DNA from: Alphaproteobacteria bacterium
Lineage (GTDB): Bacteria > Pseudomonadota > Alphaproteobacteria > GCA-2731375
Length of the DNA: 36,891 nt
Assembly: GCA_016869175.1 (NCBI GenBank)
Contig: VGEV01000019.1
Coordinates: forward strand, 1-36,891
Direction: 5' to 3'
In this document: piece by piece, positions 6,930-14,490 of the stretch
How positions within the stretch are numbered: position 1 is the stretch's first letter
Layout: every line of letters starts with the position of its first letter
Position numbers and translations under genes: made by a program
The notes under the pieces: model-generated
What the model was told of the DNA's origin: nothing
Database searches by the model: none
Seen by the model: the letters and a program-made list of their open reading frames with translations, nothing else

Positions 6930-8199
6930 GACAGCGGGCGCCGTCGCGTTCGTGCTCAAGGGCTATCCGCGACTGTCGGAGAGCTTCATCGCGCAGGAAA
7001 TCCTGGCGCTGGAACGGCGGGGCCTGGATATCCGCATCGTCTCGCTGCGCCGTCCGACCGAGCGCAAGCGCCATCCGGTGCACGCCGCGATCCGGGCGTC
7101 GGTGCTCTATCTGCCGGAATATCTCTATCGCGAGCCGCTGCGCGTGCTGGGTGCCTGGTGGCGGCAGCGGCGCAATCCGCGCTATCCGGCCGCGCGGCGT
7201 CAATGGCTTAAGGATTGGCGGCGCGATCCCAGCCCCAATCGCGGCCGGCGGTTCGCGCAGGCACTGGTCCTGGCCGACGAGCTGAGCCCGGAGATCGGCC
7301 ATCTGCACGCGCATTTTCTGCACACCCCGGCCTCCGTCACCCGCTACGCGGCGCTGCTGACCGGGCTGGCCTGGAGCGGTTCGGCGCATGCCAAGGACGT
7401 CTGGACCACGCCCGATTGGGAGCTCCGCGAGAAGTTGGCCGACTGCCGCTGGCTGGCGACCTGCAGCGCCGCGGCGCTGGCACGCCTGGCGACCTTGGCC
7501 CCGGAGGCGAACCGCCGGCCGACCGTCACCCTCAGCTATCACGGCCTCGACCTCGACCGGTTTGCGCCGGGTCGGCCGCCGCCGGCGGCGCGCGACGGCA
7601 GCGATCCGGGGGAGCCGGTCCGGCTGCTGACCGTCGCCCGGGCCGTGCCGAAAAAGGGCTACGAGGATCTGCTGACGGCGCTCGCCCAATTGCCGCCGAC
7701 GGTGCACTGGCGGCTGACGCAGGTCGGCGGCGGGCCGCGCCTCAAACGCCTGCGCCGGCTCGCGGATCGGCTCGGCCTCGCGGCACGCATCGACTGGCGC
7801 GGCAACGGCACGCAGGACGAAGTGCTGGGCCACTACCGGCAGGCCGACCTGTTCGTGCTGGCCAGCCGGATCGCGCCGGATGGCGACCGCGACGGCTTGC
7901 CGAACGTGCTGCTGGAGGCGCAGAGCCAGGGGCTCGCCTGCCTGGCGACCGCCGTCTCGGCCATTCCGGAACTGATCGAGCCGGAGGTGACAGGCGTGCT
8001 GGTGCCGGCCGGGCAGCCGGCGGCCCTGGCCCAGGCAATGGCGCGTCTGCTTGCCCAGCCGGCGTTGCGGGCACGGCTGGGCCTGGCCGGCCAGGCGCGC
8101 GTCGTCGAACGTTTCGACCAGGCCCGGCTGATTGGCGAACTCGCCGCCCGTTTCGGCCTGCCGCCGCCGGTCGCTCGGCGTGACCGGGTCAGCGCCTAG
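6919..8199 (+). CDS. Glycosyltransferase family 4 (WcaL/AmsK-like)
   Basis: This 426-aa GT-B enzyme starts AVAFVLKGYPRLSESFIAQE, the opening typical of GT4 enzymes near colanic-acid WcaL and amylovoran AmsK. The middle has SAHAKDVW, an acceptor-side motif. The donor domain shows LLTVARAVPKKGYEDLLTAL, then EAQSQGLACLATAVSAIPEL (about residues 331-350), which carries the E-x7-E-like retaining motif region. The ATG at 6919 lies inside the end of the preceding gene. The stop codon TAG (8197-8199) is the first three bases of repeat copy 2, so the native C-terminus may have been altered by arrival of the repeat. Probably acts in exopolysaccharide or glycolipid assembly at the inner membrane. Confidence 0.85.
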   Translation: MANRTAGAVAFVLKGYPRLSESFIAQEILALERRGLDIRIVSLRRPTERKRHPVHAAIRASVLYLPEYLYREPLRVLGAWWRQRRNPRYPAARRQWLKDWRRDPSPNRGRRFAQALVLADELSPEIGHLHAHFLHTPASVTRYAALLTGLAWSGSAHAKDVWTTPDWELREKLADCRWLATCSAAALARLATLAPEANRRPTVTLSYHGLDLDRFAPGRPPPAARDGSDPGEPVRLLTVARAVPKKGYEDLLTALAQLPPTVHWRLTQVGGGPRLKRLRRLADRLGLAARIDWRGNGTQDEVLGHYRQADLFVLASRIAPDGDRDGLPNVLLEAQSQGLACLATAVSAIPELIEPEVTGVLVPAGQPAALAQAMARLLAQPALRARLGLAGQARVVERFDQARLIGELAARFGLPPPVARRDRVSA

Positions 8200-8312
8200 T
8201 GGCGCGGCCGAAACGGATGCTATCCATCCGTTTGGCCGGTCGATCGACCGCATCGATGGGTCGGTGGTTCCGTTCGACCGCCGCTTGCGCGCCAAGCGTC
8301 GGCATCGAACCG
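8197..8312. repeat. Dispersed double-hairpin intergenic repeat, copy 2
   Basis: Same element as at 5483-5598, about 82% identical and in the same orientation. The stem AAACGGATG (8211-8219)/CATCCGTTT (8225-8233) is fully kept and extended by GGCC/GGCC flanks. The inner stem of the second hairpin is CGCTTG (8282-8287)/CAAGCG (8293-8298). The outer stems are weaker than in copy 1. The two copies bracket exactly the coupled glycosyltransferase pair. No open frame of its own is supported. Confidence 0.85.
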
Positions 8313-8317
8313 CGAAT

Positions 8318-8384
8318 GTGGCGGATGTGCCGTTCCTCCGCTCTTGGCGGTCGACGCGGCGAGGAACCTCACATCCACCGCCAC
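8318..8384. other. Long imperfect hairpin next to repeat copy 2
   Basis: Three stem blocks pair in order: GTGGCGG (8318-8324) with CCGCCAC (8378-8384), ATGTG (8325-8329) with CACAT (8370-8374), and TTCCTC (8333-8338) with GAGGAA (8361-8366). The loop is about 22 nt. There is no T-run after it, so it is not a classical terminator. It may be a third hairpin of the repeat element, an RNA stability structure, or an attenuator before the operon at 8481. Together with the repeat it accounts for most of the intergenic region 8200-8480. Confidence 0.5.
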
Positions 8385-8480
8385 ACGACAATCATGGGAT
8401 TGCGCGTGTCCCGTTGATTGCGAAGTGGGCATGAGAGTGGCCGCATGGACTTGCGAGCTTCGCAATCGGGACGCCAGGGC

Positions 8481-9605
8481 ATGCGCATCGCGTTCTACGC
8501 CCCGATGAAGTCGCCCCACCATCCGGTGCCGTCGGGCGACCGGCGCATGGCGCGGCTGCTCTGGCAGGCGCTCGCCATGGCCGGGCACCAGCCGATGTTG
8601 GCTTCCCAGTTCCGCGGCTTCTCCGCCACGCCCGAATGCCAGGCGGCGCTGCGACAGCAGGGCGCGCTCGAAGCGGCGCGGCTCTTGGCGGCCTATCGCC
8701 TGCAGCCTGACCCGCCGGCGGCCTGGTTCACCTATCATCTGCACTACAAGGCGCCCGATTGGCTCGGCCCGGCCGTGACCGGCGGCTTGAACATTCCCTA
8801 TCTGGTCGCCGAGGCGTCGTTCGCGCCCAAGCGCGCCGGCGGTCCCTGGGATTTGGGCCACCGCGCGGCCGAGGCGGCGTTGCGCAGCGCGGATGCCATA
8901 TTCTGCCTCACCCGGCTCGATGCGCGCTGCGTGGCGCCGCTGGTTCAGCCACCGCGTCGACTGCTGGCCTTGCCGCCGTTCCTGGACGGGCCGCCGGCGC
9001 CTCTGCCGCCGCGCGGCGGCGCCCGTGCGGCCTTGGCCCGACGCTTCGGCCTGCCGGAAGCGGCGGTATGGCTGCTGGCGGTCGCCATGCTGCGCACCGG
9101 CGACAAGCTGGCCTCATACGCCCGGTTGGCGGCTGCGCTCGGCCGGCTTGGCGGCCTCGACTGGCGCCTGCTGGCGGTCGGCGGCGGACCGGCGGAGGCG
9201 GCGGTGCGGGCGCTGTTTTCCGCCGACCTGGCGGGCCGCGTGACGTTCCTTGGGCAGCAAGCTGCGCCGGCCTTGGCCGAATGCTACGCGGCCGCCGATA
9301 TCTATGTCTGGCCCGGCGTCGGCGAGGCCTACGGCATGGCCTATCTGGAAGCGCAGGCGGCCGGGCTGCCGGTGGTGGCGGGGGCGGAACGCGGCGTGCC
9401 AGAGGTCGTGCTGGCGGAGGAAACCGGCCTGCTCACAGCCCCTGGCGACGATGCCGCCTTTGCCGACGCCATCCGCCGGCTGGCGACCGACAATGGCCTC
9501 AGGCGCCGCCTTGGCGCGCGCGCGCGGGACTTCGCGTTGAACGAACGCCATTCGGGGCGAGCGGCGGCGATCCTGGACGACGCCCTGCGCGGGCTGCGCC
9601 GATGA
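8481..9605 (+). CDS. Glycosyltransferase family 4-like protein
   Basis: This 374-aa GT-B protein opens MRIAFYAPMKSPHHPVPSGD, with SGDRRMARLL as acceptor-side loop. The donor domain has LLAVAMLRTGDKLASYARL, VTFLGQQ, AAADIYVWPGVGEAYGMAYL and EAQAAGLPVVAGAERGVPE, the GT4 nucleotide-sugar site with its acidic residues. I chose the ATG at 8481 because typical homology starts there; an in-frame ATG at 8445 would add 12 residues and neither has a strong ribosome site. It is the first gene of the nine-gene chain; its TGA overlaps the next ATG (ATGA at 9602-9605). Confidence 0.8.
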   Translation: MRIAFYAPMKSPHHPVPSGDRRMARLLWQALAMAGHQPMLASQFRGFSATPECQAALRQQGALEAARLLAAYRLQPDPPAAWFTYHLHYKAPDWLGPAVTGGLNIPYLVAEASFAPKRAGGPWDLGHRAAEAALRSADAIFCLTRLDARCVAPLVQPPRRLLALPPFLDGPPAPLPPRGGARAALARRFGLPEAAVWLLAVAMLRTGDKLASYARLAAALGRLGGLDWRLLAVGGGPAEAAVRALFSADLAGRVTFLGQQAAPALAECYAAADIYVWPGVGEAYGMAYLEAQAAGLPVVAGAERGVPEVVLAEETGLLTAPGDDAAFADAIRRLATDNGLRRRLGARARDFALNERHSGRAAAILDDALRGLRR

Positions 9606-10201
9606 CCCTTCTGGCATTGCTGCGCCATGGCGCCACGGAATGGAACGCGGCCGGACGTCTGCAGGGCCGCGCTGACCCACCGCTGCTGGCCGCCGCGCGC
9701 CTGGCCTTGGCCGAGCGCTGCCTGCCCCGGTGTCTGGCCGGCGCCTGCTGGCATGTCAGCCCGCTGCGCCGCGCGGCCGAGACGGCGGGGCTGCTCGGCG
9801 GCGCCCCGCTGCGGCTCGAACCGCGCCTTGTCGAACTCGATTTCGGCGCCTTCGAGGGCCGCCGCCTCGTCGACCTGCGCCGCGACCCGGACGCCGCCAT
9901 GGCCGCGAACGAAGCGCGCGGCTTGGATTTTCAACCCCCCGGCGGCGAGAGCCCCCGGCAATTGCGCGATGGGCGCCTCAGGCCCTGGCTGGCGGAGCTG
10001 AGCGCCGCCGGCGGCTGGCATGTGGCGGTCACCCACAAGACCCCGATCCGAGTGATGCTGACGCTGGCCTGCGACTGGCCGCTGCTGGGCAAGCCGCCCG
10101 TCCGGCTCGACTGGGATTGCCTGCAGCTCTTCTGGCTGGAAGCCGGCGGCGCGCCCCGGCCTTTGCGGTTCAACCTGCCGCTTGCTGAGAGAGCGACCTG
10201 A
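9602..10201 (+). CDS. Histidine phosphatase family protein (phosphoglycerate mutase-like)
   Basis: This 199-aa protein has the phospho-histidine motif LRHGATEWN (residues 7-15; His9), the partner arginine region SPLRRAAETA, the acid-base region LVELDFGAFEG, and the second catalytic histidine in AVTHKTPIR. It is in the same superfamily as CobC/alpha-ribazole phosphatase and PhoE. Placed between glycosyltransferases, it most likely removes phosphate from a sugar phosphate or glycan intermediate rather than acting in glycolysis, but that is inference. The start overlaps the preceding gene by 4 bp and the stop shares one base with the next ATG (TGATG). Confidence 0.85.
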   Translation: MTLLALLRHGATEWNAAGRLQGRADPPLLAAARLALAERCLPRCLAGACWHVSPLRRAAETAGLLGGAPLRLEPRLVELDFGAFEGRRLVDLRRDPDAAMAANEARGLDFQPPGGESPRQLRDGRLRPWLAELSAAGGWHVAVTHKTPIRVMLTLACDWPLLGKPPVRLDWDCLQLFWLEAGGAPRPLRFNLPLAERAT

Positions 10202-11358
10202 TGGCAGGGCGCGTGCTGTTCTATGTGCAGCATCTGCTGGGCATCGGGCACCAGCGGCGCGGCGCCACGCTGACCCGGGCGATGCGCCGCGCCGGTCTGG
10301 AGGTCACCTTCGTCTCCGGCGGGCACGAGATCCCCAACCTGGACCTGGCCGGCGCCGAATTGGTGCAGCTTCCGGCGACGCGCGCGGTCGACCTCTACTT
10401 CAAGGAACTGGTGGACGAGAACGACCTGCCGATCGACGAGGCCTGGCGCAACCGCCGGCGCGACCTGTTGCTGGAGACCTGGCGGCGGGTCAGGCCCGAC
10501 CTGTTGCTTTTCGAGCTGTTCCCGTTCGGCCGGCGGCAGATGCGTTTCGAACTGCTGCCGCTAATCGAGGCGGCAAGGGCGAGCCGGCCGCGGCCGCTGA
10601 TCGTCTCCTCGGTGCGCGACATCCTGGTGGCGCAGCCCAAGCCCGCGCGCAACGACGAGATCCTGGCGCTGGTCGAACGCCATTTCGATCGCGTCCTGGT
10701 GCACGGCGATTCGGCATTTATCGCCCTCGACCGGACCTTCCCGCATGCCCGGCGCATCGCCGACAAGCTGCACTACACGGGCTACGTGGTCGACGAGAGC
10801 GGCGAGCGCGGCGCCGGCGGCGATGGCCAGGGCGAGGTGCTGGTCTCCTCCGGCGGCGGCGCGGTCGGGCTCAAGCTGTTGCAGGCTGCAATGGCCGGCC
10901 GCGCCATGAGCGGCCTGCGCACGCGGCCCTGGCGGGTGCTGGCCGGCTTGCGCATGAGCGATGGCGAATTTGCCGACCTCAGCGCGATGGCGCCGCCGGG
11001 AGTACTGGTGGAGCGGGCCCGTGGCGATTTTCCCAGCCTGTTGATGCATTGTCATCTGTCGATCAGCCAGGCCGGCTACAACACGCTGATGGAGGCGATG
11101 CGGGCCGGCTGCCGAGCGGTCGTCGTGCCCTATGCCGGCGGGCTGGAGACCGAGCAGACCCTGCGCGCCCGCCTGCTGGCGGCGCGTTCGTCCTTGCAGG
11201 TGGTGGAGGAGGCCGCCCTGGACGCCGCCAGCATCGCCGCGGCCGCCGACCGTGCCAATGCCCTGCCGCCGCTCGACCGGGCCGGGCTCAAGACCGATGG
11301 CGCCGGCCGCTCGGCGCAATTGCTGGGCGAGTGGCTGGCGGCTCGGTGCCAGCCATGA
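10201..11358 (+). CDS. Second COG4671-type glycosyltransferase
   Basis: This 385-aa protein is a paralogue in architecture of the product of 5682-6929. It opens RVLFYVQHLLGIGHQRRGAT, the same acceptor-loop pattern (GLGH/GIGH followed by RR). It continues with SVRDILVAQ, and its donor domain includes VLVSSGGGAVG, ISQAGYNTLMEAM and a nearby Pro-Tyr-Ala-Gly-Gly segment, like the MurG donor pocket. No signal peptide or membrane span is evident, so it should work on the cytoplasmic face. It is coupled to the phosphatase upstream (TGATG) and to the deacetylase-like gene downstream (ATGA at 11355-11358). Donor and acceptor cannot be told. Confidence 0.8.
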   Translation: MAGRVLFYVQHLLGIGHQRRGATLTRAMRRAGLEVTFVSGGHEIPNLDLAGAELVQLPATRAVDLYFKELVDENDLPIDEAWRNRRRDLLLETWRRVRPDLLLFELFPFGRRQMRFELLPLIEAARASRPRPLIVSSVRDILVAQPKPARNDEILALVERHFDRVLVHGDSAFIALDRTFPHARRIADKLHYTGYVVDESGERGAGGDGQGEVLVSSGGGAVGLKLLQAAMAGRAMSGLRTRPWRVLAGLRMSDGEFADLSAMAPPGVLVERARGDFPSLLMHCHLSISQAGYNTLMEAMRAGCRAVVVPYAGGLETEQTLRARLLAARSSLQVVEEAALDAASIAAAADRANALPPLDRAGLKTDGAGRSAQLLGEWLAARCQP

Positions 11359-12125
11359 GCCCCGTCTGGCAGGGGCTGGCCCAGGAACTGGCGCTCTGGC
11401 GCCAGGCCGGCCGGATCGCCACCTTCTGGTGGCGCGATGACGATGCCGGGCCGCTGGAGCCGGCCTTGGAGCGGCTGCTGGCGCTGCGGGCAAGCTTGTC
11501 GCTGCCGCTGGCTTTGGCGGCCATTCCGGCGGTGACGGAGCCCGAGCTGGCGCAACGGCTGGCGGCGGAGGACGAGATCGTCGTGTTGCAGCATGGCTGG
11601 CGGCATCGCAACCTGGCCGGAGCCGGCCGGCGCAAGGCCGAGTTCGGCGCCGACCGGCCGGTGTTCGAGCGTCTGAGCGACGTGGCCCTGGGCCGTGCCC
11701 AGCTGTTGGCCCAGTTCGGCGAACGTTTCCTGCCGGTATTCGTGCCGCCCTGGAACCGCATCGGCGACGATCTGCTGCCGTTCCTCAAGAATGCCGGCAT
11801 GGTCGGCCTGTCGCGCTACCGGGGGCGGGCCAAGCCGAGCCCGGCCCCGGGCCTGACCGAGAGCAACTGCCATGTCGATCCGGTGGCCTGGACGGGCCAT
11901 CGCGGCTTCGTCGGCCGGGCGGAAGCCGTGCGGCAGATGGTCGGCCACCTGTCGGCGCGGCGCACCGGCGCCGCCGATCCGGATGAGCCAACCGGCATCC
12001 TGAGCCACCACCGGCAGTTCGATGCGGCATGTTGGGAATTCGTCGAGAATCTGTTGCGAATGCTGCGGCAATGTGATGAAGCGCACTGGTTGAGCGCGCG
12101 TCGAATGTTTAGTGTCGCGCCGTGA
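11355..12125 (+). CDS. Polysaccharide deacetylase-like (NodB-related) protein
   Basis: This 256-aa protein carries elements of the carbohydrate esterase 4 fold. WWRDDDAG (Asp28-Asp30) matches the catalytic/metal motif 1, LQHGWRHRN (His80, His84) matches the H-x3-H metal motif, and VFVPPWNRI (130-136) matches motif 3. A late His-rich segment GILSHHRQFD may supply the final catalytic histidine. No signal peptide is visible, unusual for an enzyme acting on exported polysaccharide, so it may act on a lipid-linked or nucleotide-linked sugar in the cytoplasm. Overlaps both neighbours by 4 bp. Confidence 0.75.
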   Translation: MSPVWQGLAQELALWRQAGRIATFWWRDDDAGPLEPALERLLALRASLSLPLALAAIPAVTEPELAQRLAAEDEIVVLQHGWRHRNLAGAGRRKAEFGADRPVFERLSDVALGRAQLLAQFGERFLPVFVPPWNRIGDDLLPFLKNAGMVGLSRYRGRAKPSPAPGLTESNCHVDPVAWTGHRGFVGRAEAVRQMVGHLSARRTGAADPDEPTGILSHHRQFDAACWEFVENLLRMLRQCDEAHWLSARRMFSVAP

Positions 12126-12628
12126 CGATTCATGCCTATCCGTTTCGCGCCCTGCTTGCCGACTACGGCCGCGCCGTGTGCGGTTTGGCATTGACCGTGC
12201 TGCCGCTGCTGACCGAGGAGGTGGTGCCCGGTTTGGCCTATGCGCTGGCCGGGCTGGCGAGCGTGTTTGCCGCCTTCGGGCTGCGCACCGGCTTGCGGCA
12301 CGCCGGCCGGCTCGAGCTGAGCGCGACCGGCTTGCGTTGGAACGGCCCGCTTGCCAAGACGATTGCCTGGAACGAGCTGTCAAGCGTCGACTTGCGCTAT
12401 TTCTCCACCCGCCGCGATCGCGGCCAGGGCTGGATGCAGCTCGACCTGCGCGGATCGCGCGGCACCATCAGGCTGGAATCCACGCTGGAAGGGTTCAGCC
12501 AGGTTGCCGCCCGGTGTTTCGAGGTGGCGCGCGAACGGCAATTGCCGTTGCGCGAGGCGGCACTGACGAACCTGCGTTCGCTGGCTCCGGAGCAGTCGAT
12601 CAACGGCCCCCGATGGTCGACGTCCTGA
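12122..12628 (+). CDS. Membrane protein of unknown function with C-terminal PH-like region
   Basis: This 168-aa protein has two likely membrane segments (about residues 14-33 and 36-54, short loop between). A soluble part follows with the pattern ELSATGLRWNGPLAKTIAWNELSSV, which resembles bacterial PH-like domains of small membrane proteins. The match is by pattern only. The GTG start at 12122 overlaps the deacetylase stop, and the gene overlaps the importer ATPase start by 16 bp, so it sits at the join between the glycan enzymes and the importer. The role is unknown; a membrane adaptor is one possibility. Confidence 0.6.
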   Translation: MTIHAYPFRALLADYGRAVCGLALTVLPLLTEEVVPGLAYALAGLASVFAAFGLRTGLRHAGRLELSATGLRWNGPLAKTIAWNELSSVDLRYFSTRRDRGQGWMQLDLRGSRGTIRLESTLEGFSQVAARCFEVARERQLPLREAALTNLRSLAPEQSINGPRWSTS

Positions 12629-14490
12629 CGGTTCGCGATCTGGCGGTGCACTTTCGGGTTGCCGAAGGCATCGTCAAGGCGGTCGACGGGATCAGCTTCG
12701 TCGTGCCGCAAGGCCGCACCGTCGCACTGGTCGGCGAGTCCGGTTCGGGCAAGACCGTGGTCAGCCAGAGCATCCTGCGCATCCTGCCCGAGGCGGCGGA
12801 GATCGCGCGCGGCGAGATCCTGCTGGCCGACCCCGGCAAGCGGCAGGCGCCGATCGACGTCGTCAAGCTGGACCCCAACGGCCGGCCGATGCGCCAGCTG
12901 CGCGGCGGCTCGGTCTCGATCATCTTCCAGGAACCGATGACCTCGCTGTCGCCGCTGCATACCATCGGCGACCAGATTTCCGAGGCGCTGTTCCTGCACC
13001 GCGAGGTCGATCGGCGCGGCGGCCTGGAGCTGACCGCCGAGATGCTGCGCATGGTCGGCTTCCCGAGCCCGAAAGAGGCGCTGAGCCGCTATCCCTTCGA
13101 GCTTTCGGGCGGCCTTCGCCAGCGCGCGATGATCGCCATGGCGCTGATCTGCCGGCCGGCCCTGCTGATCGCCGACGAGCCGACCACCGCGCTCGACGTC
13201 ACCATCCAGGCGCAGATCCTGAAGCTGATTGCCGACCTGCAGAAAGAACTGAACATGGCGGTGCTGATCATCACGCACGATCTGGGCGTGGTGGCCAACG
13301 TCGCCGACGAAGTGGTGGTGATGTATCACGGCCGCATCATGGAAAAAGGGCCGGTCGACGCCATCTTCCACGATCCCCAGCATGCCTATCTGAAGGCGCT
13401 GATGCGGGCGGTGCCGCGCTTCGGCATGCGGCCCGGCGAACGGCTGACGCCGTTGCGCGAGATCACCGCCAGCGCCGGGCGCCTGCTGCGCCAGAAGGAA
13501 CCGTGGCCGACCGACCAGACGCAGAACGCCCCGCTGCTGGAAGTCGCCGGCCTGGGCAAACGCTACAGCCTGCGCAAGCGCGGCCTGTTCGCCCGCGCCG
13601 CGGGCGGCCGCGAGACCGTGGCGGTCGATGATGTCAGCTTCCATATCGAACGCGGCGAGTGCTTGGGCCTGGTCGGCGAATCGGGCTGCGGCAAGACCAC
13701 CACCTCGAAGATGATCATGCGGGCGATGGAACCCGACAGCGGCAGCATCCGGTTCAACGACCACGGCCGCGTGGTCGATGTGTTGGGCCTGCGCGACGCC
13801 GAGCTGACGCGCTATCGCCGCAAGGTGCAGTTCATCTTCCAGGATCCCTATTCTTCGCTGAACCCGCGCATGACGGTGTTCGACCTGCTGGCCGAACCGC
13901 TGCTGATCCATGGCATCGGTGACCAAGCGGAGCGGATCGAGCGGGTCAGTGAGCTGATGGCGCTGGTTGGCCTCGACCCGCGCTATCTGCGCCGCTATCC
14001 GCACAGTTTCTCGGGCGGCCAGCGGCAACGTATCGGCATCGCCCGGGCACTGGCGCTGCAACCCGATCTGTTGATCTGCGACGAGCCGGTGTCGGCGCTC
14101 GACGTCTCGGTGCAGGCGCAGGTTCTGAACCTGCTGAAAGACCTGCAGGACCAGCTCGGCCTGACCTATCTGTTCATCTCGCACAATCTGGCGGTGGTGG
14201 ACTACATCGCCGACCGCATCGCGGTGATGTGCGCCGGCCGGCTGGTCGAGCTGGCCCCCAAGGAAGCACTGTTCCGCGAGCCGCAGCATCCCTACACCAA
14301 AGCCCTGCTGTCGGCGGTGCCAAAGGCGGATCCGCACGACAAGCTCAATCTCAGCCTGTTGATGGAAGGTCGAGCTTCCGAGCCGTCCGCCTGGCCGGAA
14401 CCGTTCGCCCTGAACAACGGCAGGCCGGCGCACTTGCGCGACCTGGGCGGCGGCCATTTCGTGCGGCTGCAGGAAGGGGCTCGGCTGTGA
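12613..14490 (+). CDS. ABC importer ATPase with two fused nucleotide-binding domains (DppD-DppF/YejF type)
   Basis: This 625-aa protein contains two complete ATPase domains of the peptide/nickel/oligosaccharide importer class. Domain 1 has Walker A GESGSGKT (residues 41-48, Lys47), signature LSGGLRQR and Walker [13 protein letters not shown]. Domain 2 has Walker A GESGCGKT (355-362, Lys361), signature FSGGQRQR and Walker [13 protein letters not shown]. Both domains end in the class-specific tail with [11 protein letters not shown] or [11 protein letters not shown]. Unlike the exporter at 2727-5381, all catalytic motifs are intact. It powers the importer formed with the next three gene products. 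The start overlaps 12122-12628 and the stop overlaps the binding-protein GTG. Confidence 0.93.
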   Translation: MVDVLTVRDLAVHFRVAEGIVKAVDGISFVVPQGRTVALVGESGSGKTVVSQSILRILPEAAEIARGEILLADPGKRQAPIDVVKLDPNGRPMRQLRGGSVSIIFQEPMTSLSPLHTIGDQISEALFLHREVDRRGGLELTAEMLRMVGFPSPKEALSRYPFELSGGLRQRAMIAMALICRPALLIADEPTTALDVTIQAQILKLIADLQKELNMAVLIITHDLGVVANVADEVVVMYHGRIMEKGPVDAIFHDPQHAYLKALMRAVPRFGMRPGERLTPLREITASAGRLLRQKEPWPTDQTQNAPLLEVAGLGKRYSLRKRGLFARAAGGRETVAVDDVSFHIERGECLGLVGESGCGKTTTSKMIMRAMEPDSGSIRFNDHGRVVDVLGLRDAELTRYRRKVQFIFQDPYSSLNPRMTVFDLLAEPLLIHGIGDQAERIERVSELMALVGLDPRYLRRYPHSFSGGQRQRIGIARALALQPDLLICDEPVSALDVSVQAQVLNLLKDLQDQLGLTYLFISHNLAVVDYIADRIAVMCAGRLVELAPKEALFREPQHPYTKALLSAVPKADPHDKLNLSLLMEGRASEPSAWPEPFALNNGRPAHLRDLGGGHFVRLQEGARL

